From Anaeramoeba flamelloides (lineage: Eukaryota > Metamonada > Anaeramoebidae): DNA of 64,000 bases. Below the pieces are notes generated by a model. That model ran no database searches, was not told where the DNA came from, and was given only the letters and a program-made list of their open reading frames with translations. Below, one piece after another: positions 1 through 13,030 of this stretch; the first letter of the stretch is position 1; each line of letters begins with the position of its first letter. Made by a program: the position numbers and the translations under genes. The stretch lies in the NCBI GenBank assembly GCA_027625915.1, contig JANTQA010000057.1, positions 3,596,001-3,660,000 on the forward strand, read 5' to 3'.

Positions 1-1059
1 TAGAAATTTTGACAAACCGTTCTTGAAATTTGGTACTTGTTCTTTAAAAATTTTTCTCCTTTTCTAAATGAATTGGTTCCTAAAAAAATTTTAACAACAA
101 AAGAGTAAAAAAATTTGATCCCTTTAACAGAAAGTGTGTCTGTAATTTTAAAATGTGAAGAAATCTTGACAAAAATTTTCTTACTTTTGAGAGTTTTAGT
201 TCAAATTCATTGTTTTGTTAAAAATTTTCTTTGATATTTTTTTCTCAGTTTTTTTGTTTCTTGAACAACCAGCAAGAATCAAAGATCAACCTATTGGAAA
301 AAAAATTGTTACAATTCTAAACAATCGTTATGAATTGAATCATTAATTTTTTGACAAGTAAATGTGACAATTCGTTTTGTTGCATTTTTTAGCAAACTCT
401 TTGTTGTTTTATTCTACGAAACCGAACGGAATAAAATAAAAAGAGTGGTTGAATTGAATCCCTTTTGGTGGTTTCTGGTTTCGTTTTAAAGTGTACACTA
501 CAAATAAGGAAATACTTAACTTTTCTTTTTCACAAAGCAAAATTTCTTTTTTGAAAGTATCCTAATATTTTGCTCAGTGATTACTTAAAAACGGCAAGAT
601 CTTCACAAAATCAATTCTAATCGAAAAGTTTGTGATTCAAATCAGTTCTTCCTCCTTGAACTTTTGAATAAAAGTTATTTTTTTGTTTCTTTCAAAATAG
701 TCAGAAAAAAACACTTTCAATTTACTCCTCTGAAAAAATCCAAGAGAAAAATCAAAGTTAGCCAGACTACGACTTAAATGAACCCTTCCATCTTTAATAA
801 AGTTCATTGGAAACATAGTCAACATTCCATAACTCCAAATTCTTGAGGCTATTGAATTTATTTATTGTTAGTATAACTACCTTTTTTAAAAATCTCTTTT
901 TAAGAGAAAAAAAGGGATATTTTGGGATAAGTAATTCCAAATAAACTAACGGACGAATTTTAGTTGAATTCAACTTGGAGATCTTAACTTTGATAGAAAT
1001 AACTAATAATTTTGAAAACACTCTTCTCGTCTAAAAAAACTGAAATAGAAAAAAAATTT
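1..1059. other. No supported gene
   Basis: A+T-rich. Two overlapping minus-strand open stretches at 637-825 and 794-1021 have mixed composition (for example GRVHLSRSLANFDFSLG), which may be a decayed mobile-element frame, but I cannot support it. Confidence 0.4.
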
Positions 1060-1362
1060 TCTTCGATGATAATTATTGGAAAATCAAAAAAACATAATTT
1101 ATTTTGATATTATATCAATAAATAATTCCATAATAGTCAAAATAATTGATTATCATTTGAAATATAATTATTAAATTTAAAATACCTTTGAAATACATGA
1201 TTATAATGTCTTAAATGTTTTAAAAAATTATTCAAATTTTTTACTATTATATTTTAAAAAAATCTTAATAGAACCATAAATTGTATCTTCCAACTTAAAT
1301 TGTTAAATATCTTGAAAAATAATTTTTGATCAAAGATCCTTGATTAACCAATAGTGTTTATT
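1060..1362 (+). repeat. Dispersed repeat R, copy 1
   Basis: About 300 bp, complement of 34585-34860, with shared blocks ATTGATTATCATTTGAAATA and AATCTTAATAGA. Confidence 0.75.
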
Positions 1363-1709
1363 CTAAGCGAAGTTTTGAAAAAAAGAAAAATTAACAAATC
1401 TTTAATTTTTTTGAGACAATTAATTTTATGATTGTATTGTGTAAAAATTTTAAGATGAAAAAATAATTCTATGTTTTTATAAAATAAATCTTTTATTTTA
1501 AGGTAGAGGCTAATTGTTTGCCTTTTTTATCTACTTAACAAATTCCAATATAAACGATTTTTAGAAATTTGAAACAAACTTTGGTTTTTATTTGGATGTA
1601 GCTTAAAATCTTAAAAACACAAGAAGAAACAAAAAAATTTTCAATTTCTCATCAAGATCCTTTTAACACTAATCTTTTAGGAAAAAAATTTCACAAATTT
1701 CTTAATTAG

Positions 1710-2440
1710 TAACCTTAATAGAACCTAAAAACCAAAAGTGAAGCCAATTAAAAGAAGAAATCAATTAACTTCAAAGAATAATCCATTTTATTATTTTTAA
1801 TCAAACCAAGAAACACAATTTATATCTTTTCTTTTTATCAAAATCCAAGAAGTTTATATCTGAGATCTTTAAAAATAATATATATTTATATATATATATA
1901 TATATTTCATTAAAGAATGGGTATGAAAAGTCCACCTGTTTGCCCGAATCCCTAATTTGAATTAGAGATATTGTTGAACCAAGTGAGAGCTGGTCATTTC
2001 TCGTAAAAATCGGATCCCATCCATAAATTGAGAGGGATTTTGTCCAATACAGTTCAGTTTTATAATAGTCAAAAAGATTCAATTCGGTCAAACGATTTCC
2101 TCAAAGAATTAATTGTTCTAAGAAGCATAAGTCCGATTTTTAATTAAAATTACACCGTGGTGGCTATTTGAGAAAATGGTAAACAATAAGAAATAATGGT
2201 TAAGGGAAAAGAACCCCGGCTAGCAGATTGCACACTGGGTTGTGTTGCCACTGGCCAATATCGATTCTCTAAATAGTATATTTTTTTAAAAATATTTCGA
2301 ATAAGTGATCAATCAAATAAAAACCCCAAATAAAAAGATAATATTACAAAAATTACTGTTATTATTATTAATCCACCTTTTTGTCAAGTTTATTTATTTT
2401 TTTTTTATTAATTGATCTTACTTTATATTTTTAAATACTA
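1710..2440 (+). repeat. Dispersed repeat D, copy 1 (with extra internal sequence)
   Basis: Its outer parts match 59232-59345 (AATTAACTTCAAAGAATAAT) and 59489-59565 (TTATTAATTGATCTTACTTT). The inner 500 bp, including the coding-like segment at 1912-2099 and the B-box-like site at 2203-2270, has no counterpart in the other copy. Confidence 0.6.
1912..2099 (-). other. Coding-like segment next to a (TA)n tract
   Basis: After a possible acceptor (CTTTGAG) the minus strand reads NRLTELNLFDYYKTELYW, then SIYGWDPIFTRNDQL and IRDSGKQVDFSYPFFNE before a TA microsatellite. It is distinctly less A+T-rich than its surroundings. No family is recognised; it may be a transposon or gene remnant. Confidence 0.2.
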
Positions 2441-4375
2441 TTAAGGAATTAGCAACACCATTGCAACCACCAAAATTGAAATTGATAATAGTTTATTAAA
2501 AATTGAATTGGTGCTTTTAAGTTGTATATTCTCCCAAAAAATTTAAAAAAAAAAATAAAATAGCACTTAAATTTTGCTAATATCAACAATGAAAATTTCA
2601 GAGAAAATATTTTTTCATAAAAAAAAAATTGAGAAATTTATTGAATTTTTTTATGGAGATCATTTTTTGGGAAATAAGAGTAAATCTTTTAACTTTATAT
2701 TTTCAGATTGTATTTATATAATACTTTGTAATTATTTGATTAAAACCTGACGAGCAAATATTCACGAACTTTAAATATTCTAGAGATCTCAAAAAAAAAA
2801 TTATTAATTATATTTTTTCAAAATTCTATTTTAGAAAAGAGAATTTCAGGTTTTATTGACATTCCTTATATATTCTTTTATTTAATGATGCAAAACTGTT
2901 AAAAAGCAATCCATTTTATCTAAAAATATTCTTTTACTATTATTAAACAATTTTATGTTAATTAATTAAATGCCATTTCTTTTTTATCTTACTTGAAATG
3001 TTTTAATAAATTATTTATTATTAATAAAACAATAATCTAATTTTTGTTTTTATCTTACAAAAGTGCCAGAATATTTTCTAGATAATTCTTTTGAATTTTA
3101 ATAAATTCAAAAATATCCTTATTTTATAAGTATTAAATTAGTATCTATTTAAATACCGTTTAACAATATTTACTCAACTTCAACTAATCAATTCAAAAAA
3201 ATGTATCTGAAAAATAAAATCAAAAAAACTATTTCTATTACATTTCCAATCTTTAGAAAAAATTATTTTATTAATGTTAAAAAAATAATTTAGATTCATA
3301 ATAATTATTCATTACGAATTACAAAAGATTTATTTAACATTTTTATTTCAATTCCTAATCAGTTTTTATAAAAAGTGAAAATATTAGAAATTCGGAGATT
3401 CAATTGTATAAGAATAAATTGTAAATCATGATTTTGGTATTCATATCAGTGTTAAAAATGAATTTGAATTTCAAATTTTGTAACTTTTCAAGTAACTTTA
3501 ACTTTATTTTAGAATTAGAAAAATAATTTTTAGAATTAAAAAAATAAAAATTTGATTATAAACCAAATTTGAAAATTATTGGCAATTTTTATTATTAATG
3601 TTTTTTCTTTAATCATTTGTTGTTCAAAAAATAAAATATTTACACTATATATTTATTTATTAATCTATATTGGTTATTATCTCTACACACTTTAGTAAAA
3701 TACATTATAATTTAAAAAAAAAAAAACAATTAAACAAATTTTTTCTCATGAAAAATCTGCCCCTATATTTGAAATATAGCTTACAAAGATCTTTTAAGAT
3801 ACAACCAATTTTGAAAAATAAACTAAAAGAAACAAATTAAACAAGCAATCAGATCAAAGGATATTTATCTTGTGGCTTATTACCTGGTTGATGAGTTGAT
3901 TGACCATTTACACCCACAATAATTTTTATTTATGGAATAACCCGTAAATCCCAACTTATTAGCATTTTAGATTTACTAACAATAGAAATACCCATCACAA
4001 TACAAACCATTAAGCGAATTCTATTCCTTTAATTCTTTTTAGTTAAAAAAATTGCTTGATACAATCATTTTTATAAAAACAAGGGTTTTAATTCAAACTA
4101 TTTCTTAAAATGTTTAAAATAAAATGAAAGATCCAAAGATTGTTTACCATTTCGTTTTTCTTTATTGATCTAAGTACATATTGTTTCTTTTAAATTTTAG
4201 ATAAAGTTCAATTACAATTAGAGTCTTATACCAAAAGTCAACATTTTTACCTTTTTTCTTTTAATTTAAAATTGGATCTTAAAATGGTCTAGTTTATTAA
4301 TTTGTTGTTTTGTTTGATTTTGATTCTTTAAAGTGATTAATTTATAAGCAATTTATTAGATTTTTAACCACCATA
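2441..4375. other. No gene seen
   Basis: Uniformly A+T-rich noncoding sequence; no repeat shared with the rest of the window was recognised. Confidence 0.5.
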
Positions 4376-4487
4376 AAATAAAATGCCACAAAAGAATGTT
4401 GAGATAAGAGTAAAAGTTAAATTATTTAAAATTCTACAAAAATAGATTAAATTAATCAACTTAACTTTCTATTGTGGCATTTTATTT
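4376..4487. repeat. Small inverted-repeat element T
   Basis: A 16-bp perfect inverted repeat, AAATAAAATGCCACAA and complement, encloses about 80 bp. Possible short MITE. Confidence 0.5.
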
Positions 4488-4849
4488 CACCTTTGAAATT
4501 AAGATCAGAAAATTGTTTTTTCAACAAATAGTTTAAATACTCAAAAGCAACTAGACACATCCAAAGTTTAAAATGTTGTATTCGAATCTTCTTTTTATAA
4601 TATTGTAAAAAAGTTAAAATTTTGATTTTATGGTGACTACTCCCTTAAGGTTCCCAATTAAGAAACGTATTTCAATTTTTTTCATGTTTCTCTTTTTTAC
4701 CAATTGTAAATTTATTTATTTTTTCCTCTTAAGTACTCTTCAATTTGGATTTCGGAAGAAATTAAAATAAATTTCCAAAATTAGCTTATTGAACAACTAT
4801 TAAAATTTCTACAAAGACAAAGATTGATCAGCTCAGAAACAAATTAACA

Positions 4850-4907
4850 TGGCAAATCAAGTCACACCGGAGACAAGAAACTCTTTTTTCGCATTTCAGA
4901 GGATTGT
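4850..4907 (+). other. Short coding-like segment beginning with ATG
   Basis: Reads MANQVTPETRNSFFAFQRI before a possible GTAAAC donor. It is markedly richer in G+C than its flanks. It could be a first exon, but no downstream partner is established. Confidence 0.2.
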
Positions 4908-5448
4908 AAACCTTAAACAAACACTTTTTTTAAAAATAATTTAGTTTTTTTTTTGAATATTTATTCTCTCTTTTATGAGGAGTAATGGTTTTTAAGGAAA
5001 TAAATACCTCTGTAATAATATGTTTTGAGTAAAAAGTGAACACTATCGATAAAAAATATTTCAATATATATTTTACAAAGTTTTTGGGCTATTTAAAAAA
5101 ATGAAAGAATAAATCAATACAAAAAAAAACAAACCAAGTATTTAGGGGTATTTTGAATTATAAATTTTTTTTGGGAATTAGAATTAAGTCATTGAATAAA
5201 AATTAATTGAAAACAGTACAGATAAAAAAAAATTTAGTTTTTTCATAGTGTTTATTATTAAATTGTGGAAATTGGTTCATAGATCCTAACTTAAAATCTT
5301 ATTTAAGATTCTAAACTTGAAATATAAAAAGACAAAAGATCTAAGAATCTTTGAAATGAAATGAAGGTTGTTATTTTAAATGAGATCGAATTTTTAAAAT
5401 TTGATACTTTATTTGATTTTTAAAATATAATTAATTGCATATCGCTTT

Positions 5449-5545
5449 CTAAATTTTCCAACCATGATTTCTTGCAAATCTTTCGTAAGCTTGTCTATAA
5501 ATATTTGAGAGGAATTAAATAAGAATAATAACAGATACAAACATT

Positions 5546-5582
<37 letters not shown>

Positions 5583-8500
5583 ATTATTTTAATTTTAATA
5601 TTATTCAAACAGTTATTAATATTATTAAAACAGTGATTATTAAATTTTTTTCATTAAGTTTTCAATTCTTTTTAAAAATCATCAAATTGTTTTTTTTTAA
5701 AAAAAGAAATGATAAAAATATTTTAAATTTTTCGAAAGCAACAATTGAATAATTTAATTGCTTTGAAAATTTTAAGATTTTCTTTTTTACTAAATAAATA
5801 ACCATATTTTCGTAATGAAAGATTTTTGAAATTAATATGAAGAATAAAATTAAAAATAGAAATTTACCTAGCTTGGAATTCATCATAGTCAGATTTATTT
5901 GATAAATCTAATCTTGCAGAGCCCTCATCAAATCCTGCTCTTAATGTTACGATAACTGATTCCATAGTATAAGCAGGGCTCCATCCGGATTTTGTTAACA
6001 ATTCAGAACAAATGGCCCCTCCAAGTGTAACATGCCCTGTACGAAATTGAAATCTTGGTCTAATTACTCGAATATATCTATAAAAAATAATATATTTTAA
6101 TAGTTGAATTTTTTTGTTTTTTTAATTTAGTGTTTTTGAAAATTAAATCATAAAAATAAAATTTGAATTAAAAAATGATAATTTCCATTAATGGTATTCC
6201 AGAAATTTCAATAATTTTTTCCTGTTTAATTTCATTTTTTTTTTCAATCAACAACTATCTTGATTTTCAAGATAGTTACTCTAAATAATTAAATTGAAGT
6301 TTTGAGTCATGAAAAAAAAAAAAAAAATAACAAACAATATTAGAATTAAAAATAATTTCATAGAAAACCTATCAACATTTATTTTGATCCATTTCAAAAA
6401 TTTTGACTGTTGAATCAATTTTAAGACATTTAGGTGTCAAAAATGTGAGAATGTTACGAAAAAAAATGATTTTTCTTAAAATTCTTGTGAATTATATTCA
6501 AATTTTTAATTTATTTTTTGAATTCTTATTTTTTTGTGTTTCTTTATTTTTATTCTTCACATAAAATAGTATTATTTAATATAAGATGTTAACATTTTCA
6601 TTTCATGTTTTGTGCCATCTAATTGATTATCAAGCATTATACCAAACATTAAAATAATTTAATCCTATCCTTTTTTTGAAAGTTTCAAAAAACTTAAATA
6701 TGACTTCGAAAGAAGTTGGATAAACTCATTTCCAAGAAGATTTATAAAAAAATAATAAATAAAAACGATATAGGATTAACTGTCTTTAATGCTATAAATG
6801 GGAAAATCATTTCAAAGAAAGTAAATGCTCTGGAAATTTTGACTGGTAAAAAATATTCAAAGAAGCTAGTTCTATAAAATTTTGTACTAATGACTTTTCA
6901 TAAAACTTTGACTAGTCCAGAGGTAGTAAAATTATTTGGCTAAAAAAAAACAAAAAAAAAAAATTAAAAAATATTAAATCAAGAATACAATTTTTATGAT
7001 TAAAAATAATTAGAAATCATAAAAATGACATACATCTATACTATAAAAGTGAGTAAAAAAAGTTTAAAAAGTACTTCACAAATCATTTGATTCACTCTAT
7101 TGAGCAGTTTGAATAACACCTTTTAAAAGCCTGAGTACACAGTTTTTTAAAATAGTTAGAAAGCTTTGATTGTATTCAAGAAGTATTATTAAGTGCCTTG
7201 TTATTTAATTTTTGTTTGTGTAAAAAAAAATAAAAGGAATTTTTTTAAATAACTTTAATCTCAAAGTTTTATACTTGTATTAATTCTTTAATGAAAAAAG
7301 TTATTTATTATCTTTATCTTTTTGATCAAGAAAGAAATAATTTAAAACGATTGAAAATGAAACAAAAAATTATAATTTATTCAAAGCTTTATTAAATCTT
7401 TGAATTTATTGGATCTTCTAAAAAATTTAGATTTTTTTTCTTAAGGGACTAGTCCCTATTAATTTTTTTTTTGATCAATTTCTAAATAAGGATTCCTTAA
7501 TTAGAAAAATAAGTTCAATATGAAAATAAACAGGGTTTTTCAAATCCAAGTAATTGGCAAAAAAATTTCTCAATCTCTATTAAATTTAGGTAAAAAAATT
7601 TAATAGAGACTAGTCCCTTAAGAAATTTAAAAATATTTTTGAGGGAGTAGTATTTTTTAAAAATAAAATGAAATCTTGTTAGGATCCATAAAAAATTTTT
7701 TTGTTATTTGTATTTTTGCTTTTGAAATGGCTGAGTTAACTTCAGTTTAGAAATTTATTAATTTGAGTCTCTTTTTTGAAATCCAAAAATTCACATGTTT
7801 GCAATATAAAACAAAAACAAGTAAACTAATTATTTTTAGTCATAATTAAATTAATTCTTGAAAATTGTAAAAACTATTTTTAGTTTTATGTTGGAAAGTC
7901 TTGATTTTGAGAAAGAAAATTTTTTATTAGGTTATTATTTTTAATGATTAATATTTCAATTCAAATCTCAACAAATAAAACTAATTGAGGTAGTGGTGAT
8001 TAAATAGATGAATATTTTTATAGAAGTTTAACAAAAGTTTATCAATGAAATTTAGTTCTATCAAGCAAAAAAAAAAATTTTTTTTTAAGGTTTTAAAAAA
8101 GTTGTTTTCTCGTTTAAAAAAAATGGAAAAGAATTTTGAAAAATATTTTTAATTTTGAATAAATTTTTTTAACAAATTGTTTGATCTTATTCACAAGAAT
8201 CTTTATAACAATTCAAATCAATTTTGTAATCAAAAAAATGATTTTGAATTTTGTGGATAAAATTACCTAATTCACAAAAATCTTGAAAAAAATTTTATTT
8301 TGAAAAATAGAATTAAATCTTAAAACAAAAACAAAATTTCAAAGTAAAATTTGAAATGACTTGAAAATTTAATTTTACTAACTATCTTTCTTAAAAAAAT
8401 ACAATTATTTTTCAATATGGTTGAATAAAACAATTTTTTGGTTAACCAAAAGAATTATCAAAAAAGAAAAAAAATTCTTTTATTAATATTCCTGGCAACA

Positions 8501-11035
8501 AAGACTATTGATTGTGTAATAATTATGGAAATGGTAATAACCAGGGTAAAAACTTTGTTATAATGTGAGAAATAAAATGGATTTAAAGGTTTTCTTTTTC
8601 ATAAAAAATGGAAAAAAAAAATTGATCTCACTGAAAAAATTTTCTTTTCAGGCTTTCTTAGTCGATCAGAATTTTTTGATATATAACATCTACAAAATTT
8701 GTAAGTAGAGTTGAATATAACCAATAAAATATTTTAGAATTTTGCCCTGTTGTCGTAGAATACTGATCCCTTAATTTATTTGATTTAAAAGAAAAAATCG
8801 GAAATTCAAAATACTTTTCTTAAAATCAAATCAATGAATCAAATTTGAATAAATTTAAAAAAATGATAATTTCTTTATTGTTAGTTCGTAAATTATATTG
8901 TTTCTTGAAAAATGAATAAATCAAAATTTTTCATTTCTCTCTCTAAAAAAATAAATAAAATCTATTTACAAGTAGATGAAGTTTTAAAATATTAAATTGG
9001 CTATATTTTTTGTTTCATTTTCGAATGGTAATTTAATGCTTTATTTAAGAATAATTTTTTTTTACATCAAATTGAAAATTTTGTTCAATTTATTTTTCTA
9101 TGAACGGTAAAAAGAATTTTCTGATTTACTTGAAAATATAAACTAAATTTCAGAATAAATGTCCAAATTTTCTTTTACTTTTTTACTTTTTTTTATTTTA
9201 TATTTTGATGAAAAACAAATATTTCGAGTGTATAGAACTGAATATTAAAATAGTAATTTTTTTATTATAATAGATAATTTCAATTTATAAAAATATTTAT
9301 TTTCAAAATTTGATTTTTAATGGGCCAATGATTTTGAAATATAGTTTATATTTCTTGATCCATTTTGTATGATTTGCTTATTTAATAAAAAAATTCATGA
9401 TTTAATTTCATTTGATTTTTTCAAAATTATTAAGAAGTTATCAAATTTGTCAGAAATATTATTAATTTTTCTTCATATCTATTCAAATTGATCAAGTAAA
9501 TTTAATTTAATCCAGAATAATAAGAAGAAAAAAAATAAATGTGATACACAAATATTGGGTGTTACAACCATTCCAACCCTGCCATAAAATTTGATAATAC
9601 CCAAAGAAAAAGCTTTTCTATTCTAAAATTCAATGTTATAGAAAACTGTAAATTATCTGTGACAGGAAATATTAAACCGTAAATTTTATAATAGAGTAAA
9701 AAAAAATTTAGGTATTAGAATTTTTTGGATTTGTTTATTGACAAACAAATTCATAAAAAAAACTTACATTAATGTGGATCTTCAATTTCCAAAATTGTTA
9801 AAATCTCAGGTTTAAACAATTTAAAAATCAATGATCGAAAAATACTTTTAGGTTTCTGTGATTTCTGTGATTTCTTTTGAAATTCAATTTGAGGATTTGT
9901 TTATTACAAAAAAAAAAATAACTGGAATGAAGTAAGGGAAGTTGAAATTTCTTTCTTATGATATGAAAGAAATTGGATTTTCTCTTTCATAAAACACAAT
10001 TTTATAATAAACAATAAATATCTTGGTCTTATAAATTTCCATGGCAGGTTGGAATGGAGTTATTAAAAATATTTTCAAAAAGTAATAAAACCCCTTTTTA
10101 GAAATTTTCAAAAAAAGTAGGAACAAAAAAGTTTTTCAACAAACAGTATCAACTGATTAAACAATTTTTTTTCGAATATTTTTTTAAAATTGCTTGGTAG
10201 TTAACTCTTTTTTGTTTGTAAAATCTGCTCAAAATTATCAAAATAAAAAAAAATAAAAAAATTTTGTCGAAATAAACAATTTGTTTTTTGCAGAAAAAGT
10301 ATTTTCAAGAAACACAAGAGTTGACAACCTTCCGGAACAGCCAACTTTTAATCATTCGGACAGTTTATTAAATGAAATGATAAAAAAGGATCCAATTATT
10401 TCGAATTTTTAGTTCCTCAATAAAGCTCGAAATAAAAAAAGAAAAAAAATGAGAAAAAATTCATTTCATTACACGCGTTTCTCGTTTCATAAAAGATGGG
10501 TTTTGAAATAGTCTTAAGGTTTTAGTTAAAACACTGTTTAATTTTGTTGAGGTTAAATAAACATTCGTTTTGATTTTCCAAAAGAAAAAAAAAAAAATAA
10601 AATAAATAAAAAAAAAAATATTTACGGAGGAGAAAAAGGAAAGTCTTGAGGGAATTTAACACGCAAGTGAATACACTTGTCCTTTGTTTTCATTAGATCC
10701 TTATGGAGACCTTCCTTTTTATCAAAATTTTTTAAACGAAGATCCCATAAATACAAATCATCATTAACAAGGCTTACTTCAATTCCCTATTTTTTTTTTT
10801 TTTTTATTGTAAAGATTGTTTGTTAGTTGAATAAAGTTTGAAACAATTGAAAACAAAAAATTAAAAGGTTCTTAAAGTTGGGTTTGTCCTTAAACTGGAG
10901 TTTGTTCCCAAAAGAGATGTGTTCAATAGGATTTAAATTTACTTGTGATTCATCAAGTTGTTGAAGAGCACGAAATTCTTTAACCATTGTTTTTGTTGCA
11001 GAGTTAGTCGCCTTTTTACTTAACTCGTCTTGCAT
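5449..11035 (-). CDS. UBE2Q/UBE2QL1-like ubiquitin-conjugating enzyme E2, four exons
   Basis: Predicted E2 that would accept ubiquitin from E1 on a thioester cysteine and pass it to substrates. Exons on the minus strand are 11035-10943, 10786-10626, 6077-5868 and 5494-5449. The phases (0, 2, 2) agree at all junctions and give 169 residues plus a TAG stop. Donors are all GTAAAT; acceptors end in ATAG. An in-frame stop lies just upstream of the ATG. Family signs: FPQDFPFSPPYIRVIRPRF near residues 76-94, the active-site segment GGAICSELLTKSGW with Cys at about 108, the following SPAYTMESVIV, and a C-terminal helix ending HGWKI. This pattern fits the short UBE2QL1 form, without the long N-terminal region of animal UBE2Q1/2. 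The intron between exons 2 and 3 is about 4548 bp and full of repeats, while the other two are about 156 and 373 bp. Family assignment is strong; substrates cannot be read from sequence. Confidence 0.9.
5551..5580 (+). repeat. Long poly-A/T homopolymer in UBE2Q last intron
   Basis: A run of about 30 A on the plus strand within the 373-bp intron, followed by TTATTATTTT. Confidence 0.9.
7441..7621. repeat. MITE family K, copy 1
   Basis: 181 bp including TTAA at both ends; TIR GGGACTAGTCCCTATTAA. In the UBE2Q long intron. Either a TTAA (piggyBac-like) or TA target is compatible. Confidence 0.88.
9565..10060. mobile_element. TIR element M, TA-flanked
   Basis: 496 bp with ends CAACCATTCCAACCCTGCCA and a near complement ending at 10060, TA outside both. 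In the UBE2Q long intron. No coding frame. Confidence 0.7.
10294..10412 (+). CDS. Candidate terminal exon, plus strand, inside the UBE2Q long intron
   Basis: A strong acceptor (TTGTTTTTTGCAG) precedes a stretch that in phase 1 reads VFSRNTRVDNLPEQ, PTFNHSDSLLNEMIKKD, PIISNF and a TAG stop. Its composition is coding-like and stands out from the intron. Another frame is also open for 25 codons. No upstream partner exon is convincing; the nearest coding-like ATG on this strand is at 4850. Unknown family. Confidence 0.25.
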
Positions 11036-11175
11036 TGGACTTATTTTTTAGAATTTGTTAGAGTTTAAAATTGATAAAAAGAGTTTAATTTTGGGTTAGA
11101 GTTGAGGGTTGGTATTGAAAAAATAAAAGAAAAAAAAAAAGAGAAAAAAAATTTGTTGTTTTAGATTGTTGTGAA

Positions 11176-11472
11176 TTACTCGAGTTTGCTTGTTTTTGAT
11201 TCTATTTCAGTTCCTCCAAAAAAATTATCGTCATCATCATAATAAGCTTCGTCTTCTTGACCAACTTCTTCATCTCCCCTATTATATTTGAATTTATTGC
11301 GTAACAAATATTTGAATAATAATTGATAGAAAGTGTAAAAAAAAAGAAAAAAAGAATAAAAAAAAAAAAAAGGATCAAACCAATCTTCTGTGTCTGTATT
11401 CGAATCTGTATAAGAAGAGCTATTAGAAAAACTTTTAGAATAGGAATCGGAGCCAGAACCAGAACTTGACAT
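11176..11472 (-). CDS. Small acidic Ser-rich protein of unknown function, two exons
   Basis: I do not recognise this gene. The likely start is the ATG at 11472, giving MSSSGSGSDSYSKSF at the N-terminus. Exon 1 is 11472-11381, exon 2 is 11278-11176, and the spliced product is 64 residues. It begins with a Ser/Gly/Tyr-rich stretch and ends with an acidic tail containing DDDDNFFGG. The 102-bp intron (11279-11380) starts GTTTGATCC and ends ATAATAG. It is a multiple of three and has no stop, so retaining it adds 34 residues that are mostly Phe, Tyr and Leu. I prefer splicing because the insert looks like T-rich intron sequence rather than protein. The start lies about 0.4 kb downstream, in genomic order, from the UBE2Q-like start; both genes run leftward. 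Confidence 0.5.
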   Translation of the reverse strand: MSSSGSGSDSYSKSFSNSSSYTDSNTDTEDWFDPFFFFYSFFLFFYTFYQLLFKYLLRNKFKYNRGDEEVGQEDEAYYDDDDNFFGGTEIESKTSKLE

Positions 11473-11532
11473 CTTTGTAAAAATTAAAAGGAGTAAATAA
11501 TTCAAAGAAAAATTAGAAAAATGAAATAACAA

Positions 11533-13030
11533 TTAAACCCAATTAATGGATCGGTTAGTTAATCAGAAAATAGATTGGAGTCTGACTGTTTTTGAAAAAT
11601 CCTATTACATCATTCAAATTAATGGTTGATTATACTTTAGGAAGTAGATTTAAAATAAATCATCATGATAGGTATTTGTCTAAAAAAAGAAAAAAGTTTT
11701 CGCTGCAATTTCTTATTTTTGATCTCTCAAGTTTTCCAAGAATTAGGTTTTATTAGATTCAGTTTATTATGTTATTTTTTTTTTTTATGGTTCGTTGGTA
11801 ATAAAACTATTTGTTTTAAAATAAATGGAACAAAATTTTCATTCATCTTTCCAAAATTGTAATTAGTAATTCTTGAAACATTACAATTTTTTAATTAGAT
11901 AAATCAGTTTAAATTTATAATTTTCCTTTTTAGAATTAAGAACTATGATGATTTGTTTTAATTATTGAGAATGTGAGGTTTTTTCCGAAAAAGTAGAAGG
12001 AAAATTTTCATCTTTATTATTTTATAATTAACAGTAAGGATCAGAAATAAAAGAAATAATTTAGAAGCGAAATAGGGTGATCAGATGAAATTTTATCACA
12101 CTTCTATTTGAAAACCAGAAAATTTATTTACTATTTGTATTTTTAACAAAATTATTACATCGTATTGAAAAACTTTTTTTGGTCTTCTGAAAATTTCTAA
12201 GTCCTAATTGTTTTAACTCTGAAGTGATATTGAAAAACACACTTAAAAAAAGGGTATTTTCAGTAGAAAATATCTATTTTGTCAACTTCATTTCTAATGG
12301 TAATAATTCATTCTATCTTTTTAATAATTTTTCGATTGATTATTTCTTTTTTAGGAAATATTTATTTCCAGAACCCACCCTTACACGCATATATAAATTA
12401 TTATTACTTTTGATTTTTCAACTTTTTATTAATAAAAAGAGTTTAGATATATATATATATATTCCGTAATATTTGAAAGAACAATGTAAATAATGAAAAC
12501 CTTAGTTTGTTATATACTCAGATAAAATTAGTTGATAGTTCTAACCATTTGATCCATCAATATTCCTAATATAATTTAAACAAATTTAGCAATATATTTT
12601 TTTGTTGGGCTATATCCAAAAATTTTTACACATTCTGAATTCATGAGTATTGATAATTATTTATTTTTTGTTTTACGATTATTATAATTTATAAACAATT
12701 GTTAACATTTGAATAAGTAAATTTCACCAATTTGGTATTTCTTCAAGAATTGATTTTAAAAGGATTTTTTTTCACAAATCGAATTTTGGTGTATACGAAG
12801 TTTTAGATTAGGATTTAAAATTGATATAGTGAGTATTTTTATATTACAATATGATTTATTTTTTTGATTATTTGTGTAATAATTGGTGGTTATTAAAATA
12901 TAAAAAAAATTGATAATTTATATTCTTAAATAAAAAATAATTGATAACCGAAAACAAATTTATTATTTTCCAATATATGTAATATTTTATAAAAATTTTC
13001 TTCACCCTTACAAATTCAATATAAATGCCA
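11533..13030. other. No gene seen
   Basis: Short open frames at 11665-11862 and 12224-12469 have noncoding composition. A TA microsatellite lies near 12447. Confidence 0.5.

Larger units (their letters stand above)
6078..10625. other. Long intron of the UBE2Q-like gene
   Basis: 4548 bp between exons 2 and 3, donor GTAAAT at 10625 and acceptor TTATAG at 6078. It holds MITE K1, element M, a candidate plus-strand exon at 10294-10412, and a coding-like stretch at 6765-6875 (IGLTVFNAINGKIISKK) of unknown origin. Confidence 0.85.
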
